A stretch of DNA of 64,000 nt from Hevea brasiliensis (taxonomy: Eukaryota > Streptophyta > Magnoliopsida > Malpighiales > Euphorbiaceae), in assembly GCF_030052815.1 (NCBI RefSeq), contig NC_079494.1, positions 35,822,467 through 35,886,466 of the forward strand. Direction: 5' to 3'. The position numbers and the translations under genes are program-made. Shown here piece after piece: positions 1 to 12,034 of this stretch. How positions within the stretch are numbered: the stretch's first letter is position 1; the number at the start of each line of letters is the position of its first letter. The notes below the pieces were generated by a model. The model saw only the letters and a list, made by a program, of their open reading frames with translations. It made no database searches and was not told where the DNA came from.

Positions 1-836
1 TCTTCAGAGAGCCCTAGGAACTAGATCAACTTCAAAGACAAAGATTCCACCCACGCATGCATGGCCACCGAGAGGGTTATTCAGATATTGGAGGATATGC
101 TACGGGCTTGTGTGATTGAATTTGAAGGTAGTTGGGATACACACTTGCCTTTGATTGAGTTTGCTTATAACAACAAACTACCAATCAAGCATAGGGATGC
201 CTCCATATGAAGCTTTGTATGGCAGAAGTGCGTAACTCCCTTATGTTGGGATGAAGTAGGTGAAAGGAAGATGATTGGGCCGTAAATTGTCCAAACAGAC
301 AGAGGAAAAGATCGATTGATCAGAGATAGGCTCAAGGTCGACTGCATCAGTCAAAAGTCCTATGTTGATCTGAAGAGAAGAGATATTGAGTATGCAGTGG
401 GTGATAAGGTATTCCTCAAAGTTTCTCCTTGGAAGAGGATTATGAGATTTGGCAGAAAGGGGAAACTGAGTCCTCGTTTCATCGGACCATATGAAGTTCT
501 GGAAAGAGTGGGTCCCTTGGCATACCGGTTGGCATTACCTCCAGAGCTAGCAAGGATACACAGTGTCTTCCATGTGTCCATGTTAAGGAGGTACAGATCA
601 GACCCATCTCATGTACTATCAGTTGAAGAGATTGAAGTAAATCCAGACCTCTCATATGAGGAAGAACCCATAAAAATTCTGGCTTATGAGGTGAAACAGC
701 TGAGGAACAAACAGATACACACAGTTAAAGTCTTTGTGGAACCATCATTCAGGCCAGGAAGCAACTTGGGAACGTGAAGAGGATATGAGGAGACAGCACC
801 CACAGCTGTTCAGAGACTAATGCCAGGTAAAATTTC
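1..836 (+). pseudogene. Element A: integrase C-terminal part and chromodomain (broken)
   Basis: 3' end of a Ty3/gypsy pol gene that would encode the end of the integrase, the enzyme that inserts the cDNA into chromosomal DNA. The longest open stretch is 316-777. It shows the GPY/F-type module (GDKVFLKVSPWK followed by KGKLSPRFIGPYEV) and then the conserved HNVFHVSMLRRY-like block, here with small changes. The tail should be a degenerate chromodomain, but it loses frame after about 735 and stops at 775-777. Bases 1-75 match the expected integrase core poorly, and the stretch at 175-310 carries frameshifts. The core continues upstream of the window. The IQ/LEDML junction at 84/85 has no intron, unlike elements B and E2. 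Assignment to the Tekay-type chromoviruses rests on family knowledge. Confidence 0.85.
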
Positions 837-852
837 GAGACGAAATTTATTT

Positions 853-866
853 AAGGGGGGGAGAAT
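853..866 (+). other. Polypurine tract of element A
   Basis: Purine run (A and G, with seven consecutive G) directly before the TG that opens the LTR. It would prime plus-strand DNA synthesis. It follows a short palindrome (AAATTTCG-AGA-CGAAATTT, 831-849) that recurs before the tract in B, C, D and E2. Confidence 0.8.
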
Positions 867-3800
867 TGTAACACCCCAAAGTTCGGTAGTGCGTTCTGCT
901 GCTCCGGTGACCAGTGTTGTCCGGACAGCTAGGATGCCTAGAACCGTACTTCGATATGAGTGAGGAGACATAAAATAATGAAATACAAGAAAAGAAAACA
1001 CAAGAAAAACAAAGGAAAAATCATAGCAAAGAAATGTGATCAAGTTAAGCAGTAGGAAACCTAGCGATGGGTATTGCAGGAAGTCACGGCGTGGACCGTT
1101 GACTAACCTCGGATCATGGAACCCGGAAAATATTTTTGGACATAAATAGACGCTTTTTGAAGTATATATATAATTATAAAGATCAAATAAAAATTAAATA
1201 ATTAGTACAAAGAAAAGTGAGAAATCGAAAAACAGACAAAATACGGTGTTACCGAAAAATCGGGAAAGCCACCCGAACAAGGGCATTATGGTCATTTGAC
1301 ATCCCGAATTGTCTTTTGACCTAAATGTCCATTAAAAATAAATAGTATTACACTTAGAAAATGAAATGAAAAATTAATTTGATGGTACCTAAAGTAAATA
1401 GTGAGAATTAAGGGTTTAATGTGGGATTAAGTGAAAGTAACTTATAATATGAATTAATTAGAGTAAGTGGACCACTAAGGGAATAAAATAAACACATTAT
1501 GGGGCTGATGTAAGTCCACTATGTCCAGCAGCCACTTCATCTTCTTCATTTACCATCCAAGCCGTGAATGAAGGGAGAGAAAACTCCATGGACATTTTCA
1601 TGCAAGCTTGATCCCTCCTTCCATTTCAACTCCATTCACTTAGTGTTCTTCACTAAAATTTGTCTACACATCACAAGGAAGATATTGATACCAATTTTGG
1701 GAAGTTTGGTGAAGGTTTAGCAATTTACAATTAAAGGTAAGTTCGCATTTTTGAGAAGTTCTTTGTTAAAGTTTATGTTTATGTTATGGGTATTGGTTTG
1801 GTGAAGGAAAATTTTGAGTTTGAAGGGTTATTGTTGTTGCCATTTTGGACAGCCATGGGTCACGTTTTTGATGAGGTATTTGTGTATATAATTGATGAGA
1901 AATAATGTTAATCATGGTGATTTAGTAACCTAGTGATTTAATGCATGTATATATGGTGAATGATGCACTTTGATGGGAATTGGCATATGGTACGGCAATG
2001 TGATGTTGATGAATGAATTGTGGCAGCTTGTGGACACTTGAATAATGGTGTATATTGAAGGGAGTGTGGGCAGCATATTGACCTAGAAGGATTGATGATA
2101 TGTATGTCAATTTACATTGTAAAGTGTATGTAAAGTTTGAAATGTTTAGGTGTGTTTGTAATGGTACTTAGAAATTGTAATTGTGAATGATATTTGGTGT
2201 GTTGAGGGTGATTGGAATCTGCCCAAAATAATGCTAATGTTATGTAGAAAATGTTGTTGGTAATGTGCCAAAACAGTTTGGTAGGGTATGGAAGTAAACC
2301 TTGCAAAGGTAAGTGTGTGTTTGAAGTTGGGGTGTGTAATGCATATTAAGGGCAGTGTATATTTTGGCCTATAACCTTGAATGTGTAACCTTAATTAGTA
2401 TGAGACCAATTTGAGGTGAAACTAGGCACAAAATGTGCCAACTTTCATTGAGAAACCATGCCAAAATTCTGCTTGCAAGGTGACCTAAAAATTTGACCAA
2501 TTCGGATTAGATGCAATTAGGACCTGAAAAATGACCAATTGGGCAGCAGTGAGTGTTTAGGCCATAACTCACTCAAACCAGGTCCAATTGACCTGAAATT
2601 TTGACCAAGAATAGTTAAGACCCATACCTACAAGTCTTATGAAGACACCAAAGCCCAGAAATGACCATAAGCAAGTCAAACAACTTGCACAAGTTCGGGT
2701 CAAAAAACTGGCCGAACCAGAATTGACCACTTTGACCTAAAATTGACCTAAAATGGTACCATTTGACCAGCAATAGTGTAATGACCATAACTTGGTCTAC
2801 TTAACTCGGATTGACCTGAAATTTTGCACGCGTGCAATAAGACCTAGATCTACAAGTTTGTAGTTTCGATGAGACCAAAACCGAGGAACTAGATTGTCCG
2901 GTTAGGTCAAACCGGTGTTCGAATCCAGCAATTTGCATTAAAATGCACTAAGCGAGGAAATGACTTTGGTAAAACATACCAAACCTAAAACCCTATCGAG
3001 TGTGACATATTAACGACACTAAAACCTAATTTACCTAAAACGCATCGAGGGTCGGTATAATAGGTGATTATGCGAATATTTGAGTTCAAGGCATTATTTA
3101 CGGACCCCATCGATAGAGACAATTTAATTTAATCAAACACTTCAAATTGTGTTTCTCGATTAACAAGGACTCAAAGAAAAGGAAAGAAATCGAGTCAAGA
3201 CCAGGAGACAAATATCAGAGGTTTGTGCACAACAACTATTTCTTTTGAATTATTTTCAATGGAAATAAATATTGACTGTTTGTATATCATTGTTTTAAAT
3301 TGTGGAAATGTGTTTGATGGACACTTATTGATTGAAAAATATTGTGAATGGTTTGAAACTGTGAAAAACTATTTGAATGACATTGATGGATACTTATTGA
3401 TTGAAAAGCACTGTAAATGGTTTGAAACCACAGCTATCATGTATATTGATTGTATTCCTCTCTAGCTTGTCTAGTGGGTGGAATTGAATTCCCTCTCCGT
3501 GAAGTGTTGAGGTGTGTGCTGTTGAGGACGAATAGAATGAGTACTCATATTTTTGCTAGCTAGCCATGTTATTCCTCATTAGTCATCGACTTTTGGGATG
3601 AATTGAATACCTCATTAGCCATCGGCTTTTGGGATGAATTGAATTATGGATCATGATTAAGCTGTGTGTGATTTATTGATGTGTATTGTGAGATTGTTAA
3701 ATGGATTTAAACTCTCATTGACATATACTGTTTTTTTTTGAATTCAAACCTGATCTGACTTATGGAAAATTATTGTGATATTGAGAAATGGAGTTTAAAT

Positions 3801-4534
3801 TCTTGTTGACAATTATTGTCTTGAATTTAATTATGATTTTAAGTATCCACTATTTACATGACTTATGAATTGTGATTTAAATTGGATTTGGTTAATGTTG
3901 TGCTGCGAGACATTGTCTCAAATGATAGCTTTATTCTTTATCGCAGTAGAGAGATAGACAGGCGTGAGACTAGGCCGCATATACATCCAATGAGGGATTA
4001 CAGTATATAGAGTATACCGCTTTTGCTTTTTGTACTGTAATGTATGACACTGTATGTACATATTGTATTTGGTTTTGAGCAGTTGTAAATTAAATTAAAT
4101 TGTACTTGAAGTTGTAAATTAATTATGAGTGTTTTGGATTGTAAAAGTTGTATTATATTTCCTTATCTCAGACTTTGAAAAATTTCTATGGAATTGAGTT
4201 GATGAATTGTTGTGTTGGGAAATGTATTGAAGTTGAGATTTGGAAAATTATAGAAGTGCTTTTACAGGTTTTCTGAAGAACTGTTTTATCCAAAATACAG
4301 ATGGCACCTTGCCAAAATTTTTACAGAAATTCCAAATCAAATGAGTTAGTTGTTTCACCTCAGTTCACCAAAGTTTTTAACACCTGTAAATAGTGCTCAC
4401 CACTGTAAAAGAAGTAAGAAAAGTTTTTAAAATCCCTTGTAGTGTATTTAATGGGTTATCAGTAGACGGAGTTGGTAATTCATTAGGTATACTACGGGAT
4501 CATGTTATGCCTTACAGAGGGGTAAGGTGTGACA
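867..4534 (+). repeat. 3' LTR of element A (about 3.67 kb)
   Basis: Starts TGTAACACCCC and ends GGTGTGACA, so the ends are inverted copies of each other. It carries no coding sequence. The same family recurs as the solo LTR A2 at 56340-60281, which confirms both ends. 3' of it, sequence of LTR B resumes at 4535 with ATTTT; the intact 3' LTR of B at about 12419 reads straight through this point, which shows that A is inserted in B. The 5' half of A and the matching target duplication lie upstream of the window. Around 3296-3430 it contains an imperfect internal repeat of about 85 bp. Confidence 0.9.
3907..3945 (+). other. LTR double hairpin, element A (second stem decayed)
   Basis: GAGACA-T-TGTCTC (3907-3919) is a perfect inverted repeat. 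The second stem seen in A2 survives only partly here. The pair lies about 600 bp from the LTR 3' end. Confidence 0.45.
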
Positions 4535-7248
4535 ATTTTGGTCATTTCGCCTTCAGAGGTGATTTTTGGCCGACTTGTCCAGTTGAGTAAATAATTAATA
4601 TGACATAAAATATGAAGAAACATTGCTAGAAATTAAATTGAAAATGAGTAGTGGAGGAAAGAAAAGAAAATGCAAAATAATGCAATAATGACATCACTAT
4701 GATGTCATTTAAAATGGTCCACCAATCACCTTACAACTAATTCACTTAAAACAAAATAAAGAGGCTGAAAATTGAAGAAAACAAATTCATCTTCTTCCCC
4801 TGGACAACCAGCCGAAATCCCTTCCTTCCTCCCTCCATTGATGTTCATTCAAGCAAGCTTAATTTTCTCCTTTGTTTCCACCACTAAACCCTAACCTCTC
4901 TTCATTAAAATTTTACCCCACACCTTAAACAACCTTTTGGCAGCCTAGAAAGTGAAGGAAAGTGAAGTTTTGAGTTGGGAAAAATCTGCCCTATTCAAGG
5001 TTAGTGCACTATATACCTAAAACTCTTTAATTTCATGAATTGGAACTTGAATTTAGTAAGAAAATGTCATTTAAATGAAAAAAATTCATGTGTATGTGTA
5101 CATGAATTTCGGCTGCCCTAGTGAAGGAATAGGAAGGAGTGTTTTTGATGAGTTTGAAGTGAACTAAAATCATGTTGGAAGTTTATAAACATAAGAATAA
5201 TAAGTTGGTATGCTAACTAAGGCATTTTGTAGAAAACATAATGTGAAGCTAGGGTTTTGGGGAGTGAAAATTGATTTGGCTTATGAAATTGTTAGAGAAC
5301 ATTTTAATGGTCAATTAGTGACCATTTGAGGAGATTTGACCATAATATGGACTGAAAAATAGCATGGTAAAGGGAATGACTATGCTGCCTAGGGACAGCA
5401 GCAATGGACTGAAATTTCAGTCCAATTATACAGCCATAACTTTGGCTGTGTTAGTCCAATTGGTGTTTGGCCAATTGGACATGAAACTAGGCTTATAATG
5501 GCACATTTTTTCTGAAGAAACCATGCCCAAAAGACCAAAGAAAGAGGACCAAAACTTGGCCCCAATCCGGATACCCTGCAACTGATTCTGCAGAATGACC
5601 AAATGAACAGTGACTGTTCATTTGGCCATAACTCACTGTAGATTTGGTCAATTGACCTGAAATTTTTACAGCAACAAGTTAAGACATAGAAAAACAACTT
5701 TTATGAAGAAACCTACCCCCAATTATGGCCAAAACCTAACCCAAATGGCAGTGTCAGTCACTGTTTATGTTACTGTAGATATGGTCAATTCTGCAGATTG
5801 GCAATCCGGCCAGCTGTGGTTTTTGAGCCATATCTAGAGCTACAAAACTCCAAATGGAGTGATTCAAAAAAGGAAATTCAACTATACAAAAATAAGGAAC
5901 AACTTTCATGTTTTTCATTTCTTCAAATTCCCACTGCAACAGTGTTTAATGGAACAGTAAACATATGCTTCAAAAACTGAAATTTTCTGCCCTCTTGGTT
6001 TTAAGTTAGAAATGGTAAATGTGACCAATCCCAACAAGTGTAAACAGCAAAATGTGGTATGTTGGGAGTGCCAAAACCAATGTACCTAATTTCTACCTAA
6101 AAGTCAACATTTTAGTTGACCAAAGAGGTGAATAGTGACACCGAAACTTGAAATTCAAAGATTGAAGAATTTTAAAGTATCGAATGCCCTAGTATACCTA
6201 ACAAGATTGGTTTGGATAATTTGGCATGCCGATAGGGTTCAGTTAGCAGTACTGCACATGGCGATATGCCATTCTGTGATTTCATGGCTTTTAGCCATTC
6301 TGACTTTGTATTGAGACTTGGCCTTGTGCCTGATATTATTCTGACATTGTTAGCATTGCATTTGCCTGGAGATGCATATGTGACCGATGGTGTGACGGCG
6401 AGGTACTAGGTACCCAGTGCGGTTACCGTTATCCATCCGATGCGTCTAGTGTAGGTTACTTGGGGCAACCAAATGAATAAAGGTGAACAAAGTTAATGAA
6501 AAAATGAATATACCAACACCAAACAAAGAAAGCATACACATTCTATACACATTTATTTTCTTGCTATTTTCTTTTATTATGTTATTGCACCACTAAGCAT
6601 TATTGCTTAGCGCGTTGCTTTTGCCACGCAGCGTAGTACTGGAGATCCCGATCGTGAGCCCAGTAGACCACAGGTAGGTGAGTCCATCCTGCAGCTTCTT
6701 CACGGTGTCCTTGTCACCTCAACCTGCGATTGCATTGGTAGGACACTAGGTGTCATTTTGATATTTTGTAGCAAATTTTTACTTTCTCATATGTATTTGA
6801 ACTTATGTAATATATTTTGATGTTCATGTAAATAATGAAAGTTATGACTATGAATGCAAAATTTGAGCATTTATTTATTGCTTGTATATGAGTATTATGA
6901 GAAATGGATGTTTGAGAAATGACAAGGTTATTGAGAACTGAAATTGAGAAATATTGTTGAGATTTTGGATATTGGAGTTTGAGATGATGGAATACAAATA
7001 TTGGAAGTGTTTTTAACAGGTTCCGAAGAACTGTTTTCTCCATTTTTAGCCGGTACTCCGCCGGATTTTCTTTAAAATCTTCGGAACCTCAAATAAATAA
7101 TACTTTTGATAAATGGCTAAAATAAATTATATTTCATAAATTATATTCACAAGCATGGTATAAATTAATTAAGGTATATTAGAATGTGCCGGTACACCGT
7201 GTGGCATAGCTTGCTTGGCTACACTGTAGACGGGTAAGGGGTGTCACA
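4535..7248 (+). repeat. 5' LTR of element B (its first ~390 bp lie outside the window)
   Basis: Nearly identical to 12419-15137 of the 3' LTR over its whole length. A 96-codon antisense open stretch is the same in both copies (6753-7043 and 14642-14932), which only reflects LTR identity. It ends in GGGGTGTCACA at 7248 and is followed by the primer site. The missing start is explained by insertion of element A. Differences from the 3' LTR are clustered around 6400-6460 and look more like local sequence error than even divergence. Confidence 0.9.
6593..6630 (+). other. LTR double hairpin, B 5' LTR
   Basis: Stem 1 is CTAAGCA-TTAT-TGCTTAG (6593-6610). Stem 2 is the following CGCGTTGC and its imperfect complement ending at 6630. 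It is preceded by GCACCA. Confidence 0.6.
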
Positions 7249-7253
7249 TTTAG

Positions 7254-7266
7254 TGGTATCAGAGCC
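7254..7266 (+). other. Primer binding site of element B (initiator tRNA-Met type)
   Basis: TGGTATCAGAGCC, five bases after the end of the 5' LTR. This is the usual complement to the 3' end of plant initiator tRNA-Met, where minus-strand cDNA synthesis begins. Confidence 0.9.
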
Positions 7267-7375
7267 AGGTTTAGGCGTTTCTGGGCCTAGATTGAGTCCA
7301 TACCATGCATTGCATTTGTAAGAGTCGAGGTGACACTAATGCAGATCTGTTTGTCTTTCTTATTTTGAATAGGAT

Positions 7376-8640
7376 ATGGACCCTTCATCACAGAGCGATC
7401 GAGGAGGAAGTGGAGAGTCATGCTCCACTGCGGCGGTGAGGCTGGGGTAGGGGAACCTACTCCACCAGCTCAAGCGAGCACCTCAGCCTCCACAGGCCAT
7501 GTTCCAACAAATGGCCGACTTCTTTAGACAAATGGCCGGAGTAATGCCAGCACCACCACCACCACCACCAGCTCCACAGCAGAAATCACACTTGGAAAGG
7601 CTAAGAAAGTTTGGAGCAGTGGACTTTTTCGGCAAGAGAGAAGATGACTCTGTTGCAGCCAAGAAATGGTTGAACAGAACAGGCAGAGTCCTAAAACAAC
7701 TCCACTGCACTCCAGAGCAAAACTTGGAAGTTGCCATATCTTTGCTGCAAGACGATGCATATGAGTGGTGGGACATCGTGTCGATGAAGTCTGACCCGGA
7801 AGTCAGAATTTGGGATTTCTTTCTCTCGTAATTCAAGAAGAAATATGTGGTCTTGTATACCGGAAGAGAGAAGAAGAGAGTTTATTAACCTGAGGCAGAG
7901 ACAGCTGTCAGTGGCCGAATATGAGAAGGAATTTGTAAGATTGAGCCGCTATGGAAGGGAGATAGTCCCTAATGAAGCTGAAAGATGTAAGAGATTTCAA
8001 GAGGGACTAAATGACAACATCAAGATCCAGCTCACTGCCTTGGGAATCACAGAATTTACCAAGTTAGTGGAAGCTGCAATAAAGGTTGAAAAAGTAAGAA
8101 TCAGTGAACCGACTAGAAGGGAAAGACAGCAGAAGAGGGGGCCAGGTCAGTCTAGTTCAGCTCCTGCATTTGGGAAGAAGTTCAAGGGTCCTCCGCACGA
8201 GTTCGGCTCGGCCACGAGTCGTGGTCGATCTCGGGGCGAGCCACAGTTCACCCCTAGGAGAGGTCAATCCACACCATCAGTGGGCAGCTCTCCAGGGATG
8301 GGGTTCAGGGGACCAGCCCCAGCATCTTCTGCGTGTCCATACTATCAGAAATGGCATAAGGGGGAGTGTTGGAGAGTGGCGGTGCACCTTGAGGTGTGGG
8401 TCAACAGAGCATCGGTGAGAACCGCCCACGCAGAACTACTACACCGCTCCAACACAAGTAGAAAGACACGCTCTGCACCACACGAGGTAGAAAATCCGCG
8501 GTCGGACGCGGTGGGACCATCACAGAGGCTCGCATCAGGAGCGAGAGAGGCGGATAATGGACCACCTGCCAGAATTATGCCCCGAGCTCGGGAGGAGCAA
8601 GATGCCGGACTTCATCGAGTGCGTTCTCCTCTACACTACA
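7376..8640 (+). pseudogene. gag: Element B gag (broken)
   Basis: Capsid/nucleocapsid gene of a chromovirus. The expected ATG is at 7376 (MDPSS...), matching the start in D, but the frame is lost after about 24 codons. It resumes at 7499-7831, with a proline-rich run and the retrotransposon gag core (LLQDDAYEWWD). A frameshift falls at 7831-7845, and the frame then runs 7845-8729 through the second half of the gag domain (LRQRQLSVAEYEKEFVRLSRY). The nucleocapsid zinc knuckle that is intact in D (CX2CX4HX4C) is destroyed here by frameshifts at about 8340-8440. Gag is followed without a gap by protease. Confidence 0.85.
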
Positions 8641-9063
8641 CTGTGCATGCATTGGTAGATCCGGGATCTACTCATTCCTACATTTGCATCAACCTACCCG
8701 TAGAAAGGGGGATATCGATAGGAGAGTGACCAAGACATTACGGTCACTAATCCATTGGGTCACGATGTAGTGGTGAACAAAGTATACAAGGGTTGCCCAT
8801 TAAGGATTCAGGGTATGAATTCTTGGCGCACCTAATTGAGTTGCCCTTCCACGAGTTTGACGTGATTTTGGGAATGGGTGGTTGTCACGTCATCGTGCAA
8901 TAGTTGATTGCAAATTGAAGAGAATTTCTCTAAAAACTTCAAAGGGTAATGAGATCACGGTTGTGGGGAAAGGACGATTTCTTGTCCAATGTCATCTCGA
9001 CCACGATTGCAAGAAGAATGATGAGAAAAGGTGTGATGCCTACCTAGCACATGTGGTGGATAC
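8641..9063 (+). pseudogene. Element B aspartic protease (broken)
   Basis: Retropepsin-like protease that would process the polyprotein. The active-site block ALVDPGSTHSYI is readable at about 8650-8690. A frameshift near 8726 separates it from the second half (VTNPLGHDVVVNKVYKGCPL; later IVDCKLKRISLKTSKGNEITVVG at 8905-8970). The conserved ILGMDWL block near 8865 has lost bases. Confidence 0.8.
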
Positions 9064-10506
9064 TAGGCGGCTAAGCCAAACTCGAGTGATGTACCCACGA
9101 AGAGACTTTCGGAGGTATTTCTGAAGAATTGCACAGTTTGCCACGAGAAAGGGAAGTTGAATTTGCTATTGAGACAACTGCTGGTACAACACCTATTTCC
9201 ATTGCTCCTTATAGGATGGCACCCAGAATTGAGGAGTTGAAAACTCGGTTGCAAGAGTTGCTTGATAAGGGTTCATACTCCCAGTGTGTCACCATGGGGA
9301 GCTCCAAGTCTTGTTGTGAAAAAGAAGGATGGGACTTTGAGGCTATGCATTGATTACTGCGATTGAATAAAGTGGTATGAAGAACAAATATCCGTTGCCT
9401 AGAATTGATGATCTGTTTGATCGGTTGAAGGGCAGGAGTATTTTCTAAGATTGATCTCGCATCGAGTATCATCGATTGAGGGTGAAGGATGTAGATGTGC
9501 CCAAGGCGCATTCAGACCCGAGATGGGCATTATGAGTTTCTAGTGATGCCCTTTGGCCTAACAAATGCACCAAATGCATTTATGGACCTTATGAACCATA
9601 TCTTCCATCCATACCTAGATCGGTTCGTAGTGGTCTTTATTGATGATATTTTGGTGTATTCCAAGACCAGGAAGAACATGATGAGCATTTGAGGATTGTT
9701 CGCAAACCACGAGAGAAAAGAAGTCGTATGCTAAGTTGTCCAAGTGTGACTTTTGGTGAATGAGATTGCATTCCTTGGACACATAGTGTCAGCTGATGGG
9801 ATTAAGGTGGATCCCAAGAAAATAGAAGCAGTGATGGGATGGAAGCCTCCCAGAAATACAACTGAGGTCAGAAGCTTCTTGGGGCTAGCTGGGTATTACA
9901 GGAGATTTGTGAAGGATTTTCCTTAATAGCGCTCCAATGACCAAGTTGTTACACAAGAATGTCGATTGGTGGAATGACAAGTGTCAAACCAGTTTTGAGA
10001 AGTTGAAGGCTCTGTTGATAGAGGCACCAGTGTTAACACAGCCAGTGTCAGAAAAAGACTTCGTGGTCTACAGTGATGCCTCTCATAATGGGCTAGGGTG
10101 TGTATTGATGCAAGAGGGAAAGGTGGTCACTTATGCTTCCAGGCAACTAAGGCCACATGAACAGAATTACCCTACCCATGATCTAGAGCTTGCAGCAATT
10201 ATCTTCGCACTGAAGATATGGAGGCATTACTTGTATGGTGAAAAGTGCTACATTTACACAGACCACAAGAGTCTGAAATACTTGCCAACTCAGAGGGAGC
10301 TCAACCTTAGACAGAGGCGATGGATTGAGTTCCTGAAGGATTATGATTGTGTGATTGACTACCATCCTGGGAAGGCAAATGTAGTTGCTGATACTTTGAG
10401 CAGAAAGTCCATCACAGCTTTGAGATCATTGAATGCCCATCTATCTTTGATTCGAGATGGAGCTATTTTGGCTGAGTTGCAAGTGAGGCCAAACCTGCTA
10501 CAGTAG
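9064..10506 (+). pseudogene. Element B reverse transcriptase and RNase H (broken)
   Basis: The RT fingers region (EVEFAIET, then [10 protein letters not shown]) is at 9145-9230. The palm is at 9495-9692 with [16 protein letters not shown] and the catalytic FIDD box ([17 protein letters not shown]). Connection and thumb are at 9700-9925 with several frameshifts. RNase H is open from 9937 to 10506 with [38 protein letters not shown] and [12 protein letters not shown], so its acidic residues are present. The RT half carries many single-base indels and odd local substitutions compared with D. Confidence 0.9.
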
Positions 10507-12023
10507 ATTTTAGATGGGCAAAAGGCAGATGGAAAGTTAATGGCCATTATGAGCAAAATCTCAGAGGGAAAAGCAATTGACTATGAGGTGAAGGCAGATG
10601 GGTGTCTGTATTATAAAGGAAGACTGTGTGTACCAGATGATGGGGAATTGAAGGCCAGTATTCTAAAAGAGGCACACACCAGTGTATATGCTATGCACTC
10701 AGGAAGTACAAAGATGTATCATGATTTGAAGCTTCAGTATTGGTGGCCTGGTATGAAGAGGGACATAGCTGACTATGTGACTAAATGTTTGACATGTCAG
10801 CAAGTCAAGGCAGAACATCAAGTTCCATTGGGTTTGCTACAGCCTATACGCATACCTGAATGGAAGTGGGATCGGGTCACCATGGATTTTGTAAGTGGGC
10901 TACCTCTCACCCGGAAGAAACATGATGCAGCATGGGTGATAGTTGATAGATTGACAAAGTCAGCTCATTTTACGCGATTAGGGATGACTACTCACTGGAG
11001 AAGTTAGCAGAATTGTATATCAGTGAGATAGTTAGACTGCATGGAATTCCACTTTCCATCATATCTGATCGAGACCCAAGGTTTACATTGAGATTTTGGG
11101 AGAAGTTGCATGAGTCCTTGGGTACACAACTCCACTTCAGCACAGCTTTCCATCCTCAGACGGATGGGCAATCAGAAAGAGTAATCCAGGTAAACAATTG
11201 AAACCAATGAAATTGATACAAATATTGAATTAAAAAGATAACAATAACGTGAAATATATGTCAGGTCCTTGAGGATATGCTGAGGAGTTGTGTCATTGAG
11301 TTTGAGGGAAGTTGGGATAGATACCTCCCATCGCGTAATTTGCATACAACAATAGCTACCAAGCTAGCATACAAATGGCCCCATATGAAGCAATCGTATG
11401 GGAGAAAATGTAGAACTCAGGTGTCTTTGGAGTGAATTGGCGAACAAACTGTAGGACCGGACACAGTGAAACAGACCGAGGAGAAAGTGAAACTAATCAA
11501 AGCCAACTTGAAGGTTGCCTCGGACAGACAGAAATCTTATGCCGACCTAAAGAGAAAAGAAATAGAATATGTGGTTGGCGACAAAGTGTTCCTCAAGGTG
11601 TCACCGTGGAAGAAAGTGTTGAGGTTTGGAAGGAAAGGTAAGTTGAGCCCTAGGTTCATTAGCCCATATGAAATCATCGAACCTATGGGTCTAGTGGCCT
11701 ATAGGCTAGCTTTACCACCAGAGCTGGACAAGATCCACAATGTGTTCCACGTGTCTATGCTCAGAAGATACCACTCAGATCCTTCACATGTCATCTCCAG
11801 AGAAGAAATTGAAATACAGCCGGATTTGACATACGAAGAAGAACCTCTACGGATCCTGGCTCGGGAAGTGAAAGAGTTGAGAAACAAGCAAATTCCATTG
11901 GTGAAAGTGCTTTGGAGGCACCACAACACCGAGGAGGCAACTTGGGAAAGTGAAGAGACGATGAGGCAACAGTTCCCTCAACTGTTTGCATCAGGTAAAT
12001 TTCGAGGACGAAATTTAAATTAG
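10507..12023 (+). pseudogene. Element B integrase with chromodomain (broken, intron-like insert)
   Basis: The N-terminal HHCC zinc domain is at 10660-10810 (H...H, then CLTCQQ). The catalytic core begins WDRVTMDFVSGLP (first Asp), continues SDRDPRFTLRFW (second Asp) and PQTDGQSERVIQ (Glu) at 11055-11189. A 75 bp GT-AG insert follows (11190-11264). The reading then resumes as VLEDML, but frameshifts fall at about 11330-11460. The C-terminal part is open at 11466-12023 with the GPY/F module and a chromodomain-like tail (RNKQIPLVKVLWRHHNTEEATWE). The full coding tail therefore survives better than the core. Confidence 0.9.
11190..11264 (+). other. Intron-like insert in integrase of B (75 bp)
   Basis: Starts GTAAACAATTG directly after CAG and ends ATATGTCAG before GTCCTTGAGG. 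It is AT-rich and contains stops in all useful frames. Removing it joins SERVIQ to VLEDML exactly, as in intronless relatives. E2 has a different sequence at the same position (43393-43483). Confidence 0.7.
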
Positions 12024-12034
12024 AGGGGAAGAGT
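12016..12034 (+). other. Polypurine tract of element B
   Basis: Purine-rich stretch with AGAGGGGAAGAG, just before the TG of the 3' LTR. It follows the perfect palindrome AAATTTCG-AGGA-CGAAATTT (11998-12017). Confidence 0.75.

Noticed and set aside
3223..3465. 80-codon frame in LTR A with an internal repeat
   Set aside because: It follows an 85 bp DNA repeat in a noncoding LTR and is absent as a frame in A2.
5389..5697. Antisense open frame of about 100 codons, repeated at 13271-13579, 25717-26022, 33648-33830 and 55584-55787
   Set aside because: It is conserved only because the LTRs are homologous. It is Cys/Trp-rich, breaks in D and F, and has no family resemblance.
6753..7043. 96-codon antisense frame identical at 14642-14932
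   Set aside because: The two sites are the paired LTRs of one element. AT-rich composition explains the lack of stops.
7254..7266. tRNA-like match at the primer sites (also 32016-32026 and 63879-63890)
   Set aside because: Only the short primer-site complement is present; no tRNA gene structure surrounds it.
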